Of a stretch of DNA of 50,299 bases, positions 24,252-33,274 are shown one piece after another. Each line of letters begins with the position of its first letter. Within the stretch, counting starts at the first letter, position 1. The notes below the pieces were generated by a model. That model made no database searches, was not told the origin of the DNA, and saw only the letters and a list, made by a program, of their open reading frames with translations. The DNA is from Candidatus Cryptobacteroides choladohippi. Its GTDB lineage: Bacteria; Bacteroidota; Bacteroidia; Bacteroidales; UBA932. A program made the position numbers and the translations under genes. The DNA lies in contig JAGHSF010000017.1 of the NCBI GenBank assembly GCA_018065985.1, positions 1 through 50,299 on the forward strand, written 5' to 3'.

Positions 24252-25559
24252 ATGGAAGAATTTACCAAAGAAGGCCGAAAACTTAGACCGAGGAAGAACG
24301 CAGCAGGCAGTTCCGTTCGTTCCGAAAAAGTTGATTTCAGAAGCAGCGACAGCTTTGAGCACAGAAGCCACGGCGAACACAGAAGCTTCGGCGAGCGCAA
24401 GAGCTACAGCGGCAATGGAGAACACAGAAACTTCAGCAGCAACAACGGTGAGCGCAAGAGCTATGGCGAAGGCCGCAGCTACGGCGAACACAGGAACTTC
24501 GGCGAGCGCAAGAGCTACAGCGGCAACGGCGAACGCAAGCAGTACGGTGAGCGCAAGAGCTATGGCGAAGGCCGCAGCTACGGCGAGCACAGGAGCTTTG
24601 GCGAACACAAGAGCTACAGCGGCAACGGCGAACGCAGAAGCTTCGGCAGCGGCAACGGCGAGCGCAAGCAGTTCGGCGAACGCAAGCAGTACGGCGAGCG
24701 CAGGAGCTTCGACAGGAAGCCCGCAGGACGCAAGCCGGCTACATTCGACAAGAACTCTAACGAGGGCATCAACCGCATGATCAGCCGTCGCCCGGTAGTG
24801 AACGGGAACGAAATCGACCAGAAGGCTCCCCAGATGATCCAGGACGTTGTCCGCCTCAACAAGTTCATCGCAAATTCGGGCGTATGTTCACGCCGCGAGG
24901 CCGACACCCTCATTCAGGCCGGCGTCGTAACCGTCAACGGCGAGGTTGTCACCGAGCTCGGCACCAAAGTCAACATCTACGAGGACGACATCCGTTTCAA
25001 CGGGCAGCGCCTCAAGGGTGAAGAGAAGATGTACATTGTGATGAACAAGCCCAAGGGCTTCGTTACCACGGCAAGCGACCCGCACGCCGAGAAGACGGTG
25101 CTCGACCTCGTCAAGGACTGTCCCTCACGCGTATATCCCGTAGGTCGTCTGGACAAGAACACCACAGGTGTACTCATGCTCACGAACGACGGCGAGATTG
25201 CCGAAAGGCTCACCCATCCCTCATACGACAAGAAGAAAATCTATCAGGTCATCCTTGACCGTCCGCTCGAGCAGGAAGATTATGACAAGATTCTCGTCAA
25301 CGTCACTCTCAGCGACGGCGACGTCAAGGCTGACGAGCTCGAATACATCGACGAGAACGACCGCCGCAAACTCGGAATAGAGATCCACTCGGGAAAGAAC
25401 CGCATCGTACGCCGCATCTTCGAGAGCCTCGGCTACAATGTACGCACCCTTGACCGCGTATATTTCGCCGGTCTCACCAAAAAGGGACTCAAGAAGGGCG
25501 AGTGGCGTTATCTTACTGAAGGAGAGGTCAACATCCTCAAGATGGGAGCATACGTATAA
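24252..25559 (+). CDS. rRNA pseudouridine synthase (RsuA/RluB family) with a repetitive basic N-terminal tail
   Basis: The C-terminal 240 residues are a standard RsuA/RluB-type enzyme. An S4 RNA-binding domain (about 199-240, VRLNKFIANSGVCSRREAD) precedes the catalytic domain with VGRLDKNTTGVLMLTNDG, where Asp301 is the predicted nucleophile. The target is probably a uridine in 23S or 16S rRNA; the exact site cannot be read from sequence. The first 195 residues are a disordered, strongly polar tail made of short units such as GERKSYSGNGE, YGEGRSYGEH and RSFGE. The Arg/Lys/Gly/Tyr content suggests RNA binding or condensation, as in other Bacteroidales enzymes with such tails. It starts 2 nt after tonB and overlaps era by TAATG. 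Confidence 0.9.
   Translation: MEEFTKEGRKLRPRKNAAGSSVRSEKVDFRSSDSFEHRSHGEHRSFGERKSYSGNGEHRNFSSNNGERKSYGEGRSYGEHRNFGERKSYSGNGERKQYGERKSYGEGRSYGEHRSFGEHKSYSGNGERRSFGSGNGERKQFGERKQYGERRSFDRKPAGRKPATFDKNSNEGINRMISRRPVVNGNEIDQKAPQMIQDVVRLNKFIANSGVCSRREADTLIQAGVVTVNGEVVTELGTKVNIYEDDIRFNGQRLKGEEKMYIVMNKPKGFVTTASDPHAEKTVLDLVKDCPSRVYPVGRLDKNTTGVLMLTNDGEIAERLTHPSYDKKKIYQVILDRPLEQEDYDKILVNVTLSDGDVKADELEYIDENDRRKLGIEIHSGKNRIVRRIFESLGYNVRTLDRVYFAGLTKKGLKKGEWRYLTEGEVNILKMGAYV
24360..24712 (+). repeat. Degenerate tandem repeats in the pseudouridine synthase tail
   Basis: About 350 bp consist of in-frame, imperfect repeats built from units such as GGCGAGCGCAAGAGCTA, GGCGAACACAGAAGCTT and AGCTACAGCGGCAACGGC. 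Larger blocks recur: the stretch around 24441-24530 resembles that around 24546-24630. The repeats keep the reading frame, so copy-number changes would lengthen or shorten the tail without breaking the enzyme. Confidence 0.85.
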
Positions 25560-26449
25560 TGCACAGATCAGGATTCGTAAATATCATCGGCAACCCCAAT
25601 GTGGGCAAGTCCACGCTCATGAACGCCATGGTGGGAGAGAAGCTCTCCATCGTGACGGCAAAGGCGCAGACTACCCGTCATCGCATCATGGGCATCATCA
25701 ACGGTGGCGAAGGCGACAGCGAATGGCAGATAGTATTCTCGGACACACCCGGCATACTCAAACCCAGCTACCGTCTGCAGCAGAACATGATGAACTTCGT
25801 CGACGGGGCCATCGGGGATGCCGACATCATACTTTACGTAACAGACACTGTCGAAAAGGCTGACAAGAACGAGGAGTATGTGCAGAAGCTCCAGCGTATC
25901 GACTGCCCCGTGATAGTCGTGATCAACAAAATTGACATCTCGGATCAGGAGAAGGTGCTGGAACTGATGAAATACTGGCAGGACAGGATTCCCAACGCAC
26001 AGATAATCCCAGCCAGCGCACAGGAACGCTTCAATGTCGACAACATACTTGACGCCGTTGTGAGCAGGCTGCCCGAATGTCCGCCATGGTACGACAAGGA
26101 CGCATTCACCGACAAGAACCTGAGATTCTTCGCCTCCGAGATAATCCGGGAGCAGATTCTCCTCAACTACAAGGAGGAGATTCCCTATTGCTGCGAGGTG
26201 GGGATCGAACAGTTCAAGGAAGGTGCGGAGCGTTACGACATAAGCGCCATCATCTATGTGATGCGCGAAAGCCAGAAGGGTATAATCATCGGAAAAGGCG
26301 GCAGCGCTCTCAAGAGGACCGGCACCGCAGCACGTCTGGAGATGGAGGACTTCTTCCAGAAGAAGGTCTTCCTTCAGATATTCGTGAAGGTTGACCCTGA
26401 CTGGAGAGAAGACCGCAAGGAGCTGAGGAAATTCGGCTATGAAGATTAG
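25559..26449 (+). CDS. era: GTPase Era
   Basis: Era is an essential GTPase that binds the 3' end of 16S rRNA and helps mature the 30S subunit. The 296-residue protein has G1 GNPNVGKST, G2 near TTRHR, G3 DTPG, G4 NKID and a C-terminal KH domain with GIIIGKGGSALKRTG. Length and domain order are exactly those of the family. Its ATG overlaps the stop of the pseudouridine synthase gene (TAATG), a fitting pairing of two ribosome maturation factors. It ends inside the 5' part of parC if the upstream parC start is used. Confidence 0.97.
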   Translation: MHRSGFVNIIGNPNVGKSTLMNAMVGEKLSIVTAKAQTTRHRIMGIINGGEGDSEWQIVFSDTPGILKPSYRLQQNMMNFVDGAIGDADIILYVTDTVEKADKNEEYVQKLQRIDCPVIVVINKIDISDQEKVLELMKYWQDRIPNAQIIPASAQERFNVDNILDAVVSRLPECPPWYDKDAFTDKNLRFFASEIIREQILLNYKEEIPYCCEVGIEQFKEGAERYDISAIIYVMRESQKGIIIGKGGSALKRTGTAARLEMEDFFQKKVFLQIFVKVDPDWREDRKELRKFGYED

Positions 26450-29180
26450 AGATATGGATGAAGAGAATATCATAACTGAAGAGATAATCGAAGACGACGA
26501 CATTGAAGTGTCCGAGAACGCAAAGGAATCGGGCAAGTTCAACCGTCTGCTGGAAAGCGACTCCCACAAGTTCAAACTGTCCGGAATGTTCCGCGACTGG
26601 TATCTTGACTATGCCTCATACGTCATCCTGCACCGTGCTGTCCCCCATATCGTGGACGGCCTCAAGCCTGTACAGAGGCGTGTGCTCCACGCAATGTACA
26701 AGATGGATGACGGAGCATACACCAAGGTGGCAAACATTGTCGGACAATCGATGCAGTACCATCCCCACGGCGACCAGAGCATACTTGGAGCCCTCGTCCA
26801 GCTGGGGCAGAAGGGGTACACCATCGACTGTCAGGGAAACTGGGGAAACATACTCACAGGCGACGCAAATGCAGCCCCCCGTTACATAGAGGCCAGGCTC
26901 AGCAAGTTCGCCAAGGAAGTCGTATTCGACCCCAAGATAACCCACTTCATGAATTCCTACGACGGCCGCAACCTGGAGCCGACCGAACTTCCGGTCCGTT
27001 TCCCGCTGCTGCTCGCCCAGGGTACCGAAGGAATCGGCGTGGGCATGTCCAGCAAAATCCTTCCGCATAACTTCAACGAGCTTCTCGACGCATCCGTATC
27101 CATCCTCAGGAACGAACCCTACGAAATATATCCTGACTTCCCTACCGGCGGCCTTGCCGACTGCAGCAAGTACATGGCAGGAAAACGCGGAGGTTCTATA
27201 AAGGTTCGCGCGCGCATAGAAAAGATTGACAAGAACACCATCGCCATTACCGAGCTTCCCTACGGAAAGACCACGCACATGGTCATCGACTCGATACTCA
27301 AGGCAAAGGACAAGGGAAAGATAAAGATCAAGAAGATCGAGGACATGACCACCGACAAGGTGGACATCGTCATCAAGCTTCCCAACGAGGTGTCACCAGA
27401 CAAGACGATAGACGCACTGTACGCATTCACCGACTGCGAATACAATATCGCCCCCAATGCCTGCGTCATCAAGGACAACAAGCCACAGTTCCTGAGTGTC
27501 AACGACATACTCGAGTATGGAACATATCACACGCGAGACCTGCTGCTCCAGCAGCTGCAGATACGCATGGACGAACTCGAGCGCGACTGGCACTACAACT
27601 CACTCGAGCGAATCTTCTTCGAGAACCGCATATACAAAGTCCTCGAACAGGACCAGAAGGACTGGGACACCCAGGTCGACGACATCTGGGAGAGGATGAA
27701 GGACTATCAGGAGTTCTTCCGCCGCGAGATCACGAGGGAGGACATCCTGAAGCTCGTGGAGAAGCCCGTACGCAAGATAAGCAAGTTCGACACTAAGGCA
27801 GTGGACGAGAAGATTCTCGCCATCGAGGCCGAGATGAAGGAAGTCCAGGACAACATCGACCATATCACCCGTTACACCATCGACTGGTTCAAGGGCCTCA
27901 AGAAAAAGTACGGCAAGGACTTCCCGAGGCTCACCGAACTCACAGGCTTCGAGACGATTGCGGCTACCAAAGTGGTGAACAACAACGCCAAGCTGTTCGC
28001 AAACCTCAAGGAGGGTTTCGTCGGAATGGGTCTCAAGAAGGACGACGGTGTGGAATACATATGCGACTGTTCTGACCTCAGCGAGATCATCGTGATAGGG
28101 CAGGACGGAAAATACCGCATCACAAAGGTGTCAGACAAGGCATTCTTCGGCACGGACCTCCTGTATGTTGGCCTGTTCAACCGCGGTGACTCACGCACCA
28201 TCTACAACGTGATCTACCGCGAGGGCAAGACCAGCATCTACTATGCAAAGAGGTTCAACATCACCTCTGTCTCAAGGGACAAGGATTACGACATAACCCA
28301 GGGCACAGAGGGCTCACGCATAGTCTGGTTCAGCGCGAACCACAACGGAGAGGCCGAGACCGTCAAAGTTCAGCTCAGATCCCGCCCGAACCTCAAGAAG
28401 ACCAGCCTCGAGTACGACTTCTCGGCACTCGGCATAAAGGCAAAGACGGCAAGGGGCAATCTCGTCACCAAGTATGTGGTGCAGAAGATAACCCTTAAGA
28501 GCAAGGGCGTAAGCACGATCTCAGGAAAGGACATCTGGTACGATGCCGACATTCAGAAACTGAACGAGGACGGACGCGGACTGTATCTTGGACAGTTTGG
28601 CCAGGACGACAAGGTTCTTGCAATCTTCAAGAACGGAACGTTCTATACCACATCGTTCGACCTCAGCAACCGATACCAGGGGGAAGTCCTGCGCATCGAG
28701 AAACTCGACCCCGACAAGACCTACACGGCACTCTACTGGGATGCTGGTGTCAAGGCTTTCTATGTCAAGCGTTTCTCATTCATAGTCAGCGACAACACCC
28801 CTACCCTGTTCATATCAGACGCTCCCAAGTCTTTCCTTGTGGACCTGTCCGACGACCGCCATCCCCAGTACGAGATTGCCTGGAAGCTGGAAGACAAGCA
28901 GCCCGAGGCTGTCGACGCCGAGGAATGGATAGGAAAGAAGGGCATCGCGGCAAAGGGAAAGAGATGCGCCGACAGGGGCGAGGTCAAGAGCGTGAGATTC
29001 ATCGAACCGCTGGAGAAGCCCGAGGAAGACGAGGAGCAGCAGACTTCCACCGAAGCCTTCTCCGGACCGATAGAGATAGACATTGACAACGACATAGCCG
29101 AGATGCCGGCAACAGCACCGGAAGACAGCACTGACGATGGCGAAGATCAGGAACTCTTCGAGGAACTGACACTTTTCTAG
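26439..29180 (+). CDS. parC: DNA topoisomerase IV subunit A
   Basis: ParC cuts and rejoins DNA to unlink daughter chromosomes, working with ParE, which is not in this window. The 913-residue protein has an acidic N-terminal extension, the breakage-reunion domain with HPHGD and AAPRYIEARLS (Tyr149 is the predicted catalytic residue), a coiled-coil region (about 430-500) and a C-terminal beta-pinwheel (about 540-830), then an acidic disordered tail. The layout fits Bacteroidota ParC better than GyrA. The ATG at 26439 overlaps era by 11 nt; a second in-frame ATG at 26454, 4 nt after the era stop, is equally plausible. After HPHGD the residues at the usual quinolone contact sites are Gln113 and Gly117, not Ser and Asp/Glu. 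Confidence 0.9.
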   Translation: MKIRDMDEENIITEEIIEDDDIEVSENAKESGKFNRLLESDSHKFKLSGMFRDWYLDYASYVILHRAVPHIVDGLKPVQRRVLHAMYKMDDGAYTKVANIVGQSMQYHPHGDQSILGALVQLGQKGYTIDCQGNWGNILTGDANAAPRYIEARLSKFAKEVVFDPKITHFMNSYDGRNLEPTELPVRFPLLLAQGTEGIGVGMSSKILPHNFNELLDASVSILRNEPYEIYPDFPTGGLADCSKYMAGKRGGSIKVRARIEKIDKNTIAITELPYGKTTHMVIDSILKAKDKGKIKIKKIEDMTTDKVDIVIKLPNEVSPDKTIDALYAFTDCEYNIAPNACVIKDNKPQFLSVNDILEYGTYHTRDLLLQQLQIRMDELERDWHYNSLERIFFENRIYKVLEQDQKDWDTQVDDIWERMKDYQEFFRREITREDILKLVEKPVRKISKFDTKAVDEKILAIEAEMKEVQDNIDHITRYTIDWFKGLKKKYGKDFPRLTELTGFETIAATKVVNNNAKLFANLKEGFVGMGLKKDDGVEYICDCSDLSEIIVIGQDGKYRITKVSDKAFFGTDLLYVGLFNRGDSRTIYNVIYREGKTSIYYAKRFNITSVSRDKDYDITQGTEGSRIVWFSANHNGEAETVKVQLRSRPNLKKTSLEYDFSALGIKAKTARGNLVTKYVVQKITLKSKGVSTISGKDIWYDADIQKLNEDGRGLYLGQFGQDDKVLAIFKNGTFYTTSFDLSNRYQGEVLRIEKLDPDKTYTALYWDAGVKAFYVKRFSFIVSDNTPTLFISDAPKSFLVDLSDDRHPQYEIAWKLEDKQPEAVDAEEWIGKKGIAAKGKRCADRGEVKSVRFIEPLEKPEEDEEQQTSTEAFSGPIEIDIDNDIAEMPATAPEDSTDDGEDQELFEELTLF

Positions 29181-29216
29181 GATCAGGAACAGGCTTCCGG
29201 ACAAATTATACCGATT

Positions 29217-30950
29217 ATGACAAAAGAATGCAAGTGGATACTCAAGGAGCAGGCCGACCCCGCAAAAGTCGACCGTCTCTCTGCAGAAGTGGGCATCGAC
29301 AGGGTGCTCGCCGAGCTTCTTGTGAGGCGCGGCGTTGAGACTTTCGACCAGGCCAGGGCATTCTTCCGTCCCAGCCTCGACGATCTGCACGACCCGTTCC
29401 TCATGACGGGCATGCACGAAGCCGTGGAACGTCTTCACAAAGCCATAACCGGAAAGGAGAAGATCCTCGTATATGGCGACTATGACGTTGACGGGACCAC
29501 GGCGGTGGCGCTCGTGTACTCATTCATACAGCGTTTCACGAAAAACGCAGGCTTCTACATCCCGGACCGCTATGACGAAGGCTACGGAGTGTCCTACAAG
29601 GGCATAGACCATGCTGCCGAGGGCGGTTACACCCTCATCATAACTCTGGACTGCGGCATCAAGGCCATAGAGAAGGTGGAATATGCAAGGGAAAAGGGCA
29701 TAGACGTCATCATATGCGACCATCACCTGCCTGAAGACACACTCCCTGCAGCCGTGGCCGTGCTCGACCCCAAGCGTGAGGACTGCAACTATCCTTTCGA
29801 CGACCTCAGCGGCTGCGGTGTCGGCTTCAAGCTTGTCCAGGGCTATTCCCAGCAGTACGGCATCCCGTTCGAGACACTGGTGCCACTTCTGGACCTTCTC
29901 GTTGTCAGCATCGCATCCGACCTTGTGACCATGGTCGGCGAGAACCGCGTGCTGGCTCACTTCGGTCTGAAGGTCCTCAACGAGCACCCATGCGAGGGTC
30001 TGCTCGCGATGATCAACCTCAGCAACCTGGAGCCCGGGCATATCACAATCGACGACATTGTCTTCAAGATCGGCCCGCGCATCAATGCTGCAGGCAGAAT
30101 GGAAAGCGGACGGCTTGCAGTCGAACTGCTCAAGGCCACGGATGCCCGCAGTGCCATGCAGATAGGCGAAAAGATCAACGACAACAACAACGAGCGCAAG
30201 AACATTGACCGCGAGATCACCCTGGAGGCCATAGAAATGGTTCAGGGCGGGAAATGTCTGGCCAGCGAGAACGCGACAATAGTATACAACCCGAAGTGGA
30301 ACAAAGGCGTGGTGGGCATTGTGGCATCCCGTCTCGTAGAGGCATTCTACAAGCCGACGGTGGTGCTTACGAAGAGCAACGGTTTCGTGACCGGCAGCGC
30401 CCGCAGTGTGGCCGGATTCGACCTCTACGAGGCCATAGAGAGCTGCGCGGACCTTCTTGAGAACTTCGGAGGGCACGTGTACGCCGCCGGACTCACCCTC
30501 AAGGAAGAGAACCTCGCCGAGTTCGCCCGCAGGATGGACGAATTCGTATCCGGGAAGGTCACCAGCGACATGCTGGTTCCCATCGTGGATGTGGACGCGC
30601 GCCTGGACTTTGCGCAGATCACCCCGAAATTCTTCAGGATACTGAAGCAGTTCCAGCCTTTCGGACCAGGCAACAGCAACCCCCTCTTCATTACCGAGAA
30701 CGTGTATGACGCAGGTAGCGGACGGAAGGTCGGTGCGGGAGGTGTGCACATGAAGCTGGACCTCATTCAGGAGAGCCAGCCCTATCATCAGATCGCGGCC
30801 ATCGCCTTCAACATGGCCGAATCCTACGATTACATCAAGGAGGGCAACCCCTTCGATGTCTGCTATGCGATCGTGGAGAACTATTACCGTGGCAGCTCGA
30901 CACTTCAGCTGCGCGTCAGAGACATAAAAGAAAGAGAAGAAATCATATAG
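29217..30950 (+). CDS. recJ: Single-stranded-DNA exonuclease RecJ
   Basis: RecJ degrades single-stranded DNA 5' to 3' in recombination and mismatch or base-excision repair. The 577-residue protein carries the DHH phosphoesterase motifs: GDYDVDGTTA near residue 84, LDCGIK, DHH at 168-170 (CDHHLPEDTLP) and SDLVTMVGENR. The DHHA1 domain follows, with SARSVAGFDLYEAI and GGHVYAAGLTL, then an OB-fold at the C-terminus. Length is normal. It starts 36 nt after parC and ends 3 nt before lysS, so it is likely read from the same transcript. Confidence 0.96.
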   Translation: MTKECKWILKEQADPAKVDRLSAEVGIDRVLAELLVRRGVETFDQARAFFRPSLDDLHDPFLMTGMHEAVERLHKAITGKEKILVYGDYDVDGTTAVALVYSFIQRFTKNAGFYIPDRYDEGYGVSYKGIDHAAEGGYTLIITLDCGIKAIEKVEYAREKGIDVIICDHHLPEDTLPAAVAVLDPKREDCNYPFDDLSGCGVGFKLVQGYSQQYGIPFETLVPLLDLLVVSIASDLVTMVGENRVLAHFGLKVLNEHPCEGLLAMINLSNLEPGHITIDDIVFKIGPRINAAGRMESGRLAVELLKATDARSAMQIGEKINDNNNERKNIDREITLEAIEMVQGGKCLASENATIVYNPKWNKGVVGIVASRLVEAFYKPTVVLTKSNGFVTGSARSVAGFDLYEAIESCADLLENFGGHVYAAGLTLKEENLAEFARRMDEFVSGKVTSDMLVPIVDVDARLDFAQITPKFFRILKQFQPFGPGNSNPLFITENVYDAGSGRKVGAGGVHMKLDLIQESQPYHQIAAIAFNMAESYDYIKEGNPFDVCYAIVENYYRGSSTLQLRVRDIKEREEII

Positions 30951-30953
30951 AAA

Positions 30954-32495
30954 ATGGCAGAATTTAGTGAGCAGGAGTTGATTCGCAGAGAATCACTTGG
31001 CAAATTGAGAGAGCTCGGCATCGAGCCTTACCCCGCAGCCGAATATCCGGTCAGCGCATCGACTGCAGAGATTGCAGCAGAGTATGATCCCGAGAAGGGC
31101 AACTTCCAGGAAGTCTGCATAGCAGGCCGTCTGATGAGCCGCCGAATCATGGGCGCAGCTTCATTCGGTGAGCTTCAGGACGAGAGCGGACGCATCCAGA
31201 TCTACGTCAAGAGAGACGAGATATGTCCCGAGGAAGACAAGACCATGTACAACACCGTATGGAAGAGACTTCTTGACATAGGCGACATCATCGGCATCAA
31301 GGGTTTCGCATTCATCACCCAGACAGGTCAGCTCAGCGTTCATGCAAAGGAACTCACAGTCCTGAGCAAGAGCCTCCGTGTGCTGCCCATCGTCAAGGCA
31401 GACGCCGACGGCACGGTTCATGATGCCGTGACAGACCCCGAACTGCGTTACCGTCAGAGATATGTGGACCTCATCATCAACCCCCAGGTCAAGGAGACAT
31501 TCGTAAAGCGTGCGCAGATCATCGCCACAATGCGCGAATACTTCAACCAGGCAGGCTGCCTTGAGGTGGAAACACCTATACTCCAGGGCATCCCCGGAGG
31601 TGCAACCGCCCGTCCTTTCATCACGCACCACAATGCGCTTGACATCCCCCTGTATCTCCGCATCGCAAACGAGCTTTACCTCAAGAGGCTCATCGTCGGC
31701 GGATACAACGGAGTGTACGAGTTTGCAAAGGACTTCCGCAACGAGGGTATGGACAAGACCCACAACCCCGAGTTCACCTGCATGGAGATATACGTAGCAT
31801 ACAAGGACTACAACTGGATGATGAAGTTCGTGGAGAAGATGCTCGAGAAGATCTCCCTCAAGGTCAATGGCACTACTGTCGTGAAGATCGGCGAGAACGA
31901 GGTCGACTTCGGTGGCACCTATCGCCGCCTCCCCATCCTCGAGGCCATCAAGGAATATGCGGGAGTTGACGTGAAGGGCATGTCGGAAGACGAGCTCCGC
32001 GCCACCTGCAAGCAGCTGAATGTGGAGATCGAGCCTTCAATGGGCAAGGGAAAGCTCATCGACGCCATCTTCGGAGAGTACTGCGAGAAGCACCTCATCC
32101 AGCCCACATTCGTAACCGACTATCCGGTAGAGATGTCACCTCTCACCAAGCGCCACCGTACAGACCCGACCCTCACCGAGAGATTCGAGCTCTTCGTATG
32201 CGGAAAGGAGCTTGCAAACGCATACTCTGAGCTGAACGACCCTATCGACCAGCTCGAGCGCTTCGAGGAGCAGGCCGCCCTCAAGAGCAAGGGCGATGAC
32301 GAGGCCATGTTCATTGACTATGACTTCGTACGCGCACTTGAGTACGGTATGCCTCCCACCTCGGGACTCGGAATGGGTATCGACCGTCTGACAATGTTCA
32401 TGACAGGCCAGACAACCATCCAGGACGTTCTCTTCTTCCCTCAGATGCGTCCCGAGAAGCCTCTGAAGAAGGAGAAGGAAAAAGACAAGGAATAG
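30954..32495 (+). CDS. lysS: Lysyl-tRNA synthetase, class II
   Basis: The enzyme charges tRNA-Lys with lysine. The 513-residue protein has an N-terminal OB-fold anticodon-binding domain (about 55-150, VCIAGRLMSRRIMG) and the class II catalytic core: motif 1 around the RAQIIATMREYFNQAGCLEVETP block, motif 2 FRNEGMDKTHNPEFT and motif 3 GLGMGIDRLTM. A short Lys/Glu-rich end follows (EKPLKKEKEKDKE). It is shorter than the roughly 570-residue enzymes I recall from Bacteroides. It starts 3 nt after recJ and ends 5 nt before the next gene. Confidence 0.97.
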   Translation: MAEFSEQELIRRESLGKLRELGIEPYPAAEYPVSASTAEIAAEYDPEKGNFQEVCIAGRLMSRRIMGAASFGELQDESGRIQIYVKRDEICPEEDKTMYNTVWKRLLDIGDIIGIKGFAFITQTGQLSVHAKELTVLSKSLRVLPIVKADADGTVHDAVTDPELRYRQRYVDLIINPQVKETFVKRAQIIATMREYFNQAGCLEVETPILQGIPGGATARPFITHHNALDIPLYLRIANELYLKRLIVGGYNGVYEFAKDFRNEGMDKTHNPEFTCMEIYVAYKDYNWMMKFVEKMLEKISLKVNGTTVVKIGENEVDFGGTYRRLPILEAIKEYAGVDVKGMSEDELRATCKQLNVEIEPSMGKGKLIDAIFGEYCEKHLIQPTFVTDYPVEMSPLTKRHRTDPTLTERFELFVCGKELANAYSELNDPIDQLERFEEQAALKSKGDDEAMFIDYDFVRALEYGMPPTSGLGMGIDRLTMFMTGQTTIQDVLFFPQMRPEKPLKKEKEKDKE

Positions 32496-32500
32496 ACACC

Positions 32501-33274
32501 ATGCCCTTCGAGCTCATAACATCAGCTCAGAATCCAAAGATCAAGAGACTACTGTCGCTCCAGCAGAAATCCTCGGAAAGGCGCGACAGTGGCCTTTTTG
32601 TAGTCGAGGGCCAGCGCGAGCTTCAGCATTGCATACAGGCAGGCTACGATGTGGACAGCATATTCAGGCTTGCCGGGACTGAGGTGGACGCACCTGGAGC
32701 GAAAGTGTTCGAGGTCAGCGGGGAGGTTTACGAGAAGATAGCATATCGCGGAAGTACAGAGGGAGTCATTGCAGAGGTGCATACGAAGAGCATGAGGCTT
32801 GAAGACCTCGAGCTCGGCAGCAATCCCCTGATCATGGTCCTCGAAAGCGTGGAGAAGCCCGGAAATCTGGGCGCCATACTCCGCAGCGCGGATGCTTCCG
32901 GAGCCGACGCCGTCATAGTATGCGACCCTCTTACAGACCTCTACAATCCCAATCTCATAAGGGCGGCCATCGGTGCCATATTCACGGTTCCATGTGTAGC
33001 CTGCTCCTCTGAAGAGGCCATCTCATTCTTCAAGGACAGAGGGATACAGATACTGACGGCGCAACTTCAGGACTCGTCGCTCTACTATGACTACGACATG
33101 AAGCGGGGCACCGCAATCGTCATGGGGACAGAGTCCACCGGCCTCACCGACATCTGGCGCAAGGCTGCCGACGCCCACATCCGCATCCCCATGCTCGGAA
33201 GGCTTGATTCACTCAACGTCTCGGTTTCAGCGGCCATCCTGCTCTTCGAGGCAGTAAGACAGCGCTCAATATGA
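32501..33274 (+). CDS. TrmH/SpoU family RNA 2'-O-methyltransferase
   Basis: This 257-residue protein should transfer a methyl group from S-adenosylmethionine to a ribose 2'-OH of rRNA or tRNA. The N-terminal substrate-binding domain opens with the typical LITSAQNPKIKRLLSLQQKS block and has FVVEGQREL. The catalytic knot contains VLESVEKPGNLGAILRSAD (motif 1, with the Asn-x3-Ile-x-Arg core), VMGTESTGL (motif 2) and RLDSLNVSVSAAILLFE (motif 3). It resembles RlmB and the related TsnR-like group, but the RNA target cannot be chosen from sequence. Its stop overlaps the aroE start by four bases. Confidence 0.9.
   Translation: MPFELITSAQNPKIKRLLSLQQKSSERRDSGLFVVEGQRELQHCIQAGYDVDSIFRLAGTEVDAPGAKVFEVSGEVYEKIAYRGSTEGVIAEVHTKSMRLEDLELGSNPLIMVLESVEKPGNLGAILRSADASGADAVIVCDPLTDLYNPNLIRAAIGAIFTVPCVACSSEEAISFFKDRGIQILTAQLQDSSLYYDYDMKRGTAIVMGTESTGLTDIWRKAADAHIRIPMLGRLDSLNVSVSAAILLFEAVRQRSI

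Noticed and set aside
24228..24608. Ala/Val-rich minus-strand frame over the repeat region
   Set aside because: It is produced by the repeats of the pseudouridine synthase tail read in antisense, and it has no start context or neighbours that support it.
24360..24712. CRISPR-like repeats
   Set aside because: Repeats are imperfect, vary in spacing, keep one reading frame and have no unique spacers of constant length. No other CRISPR-like array was seen.
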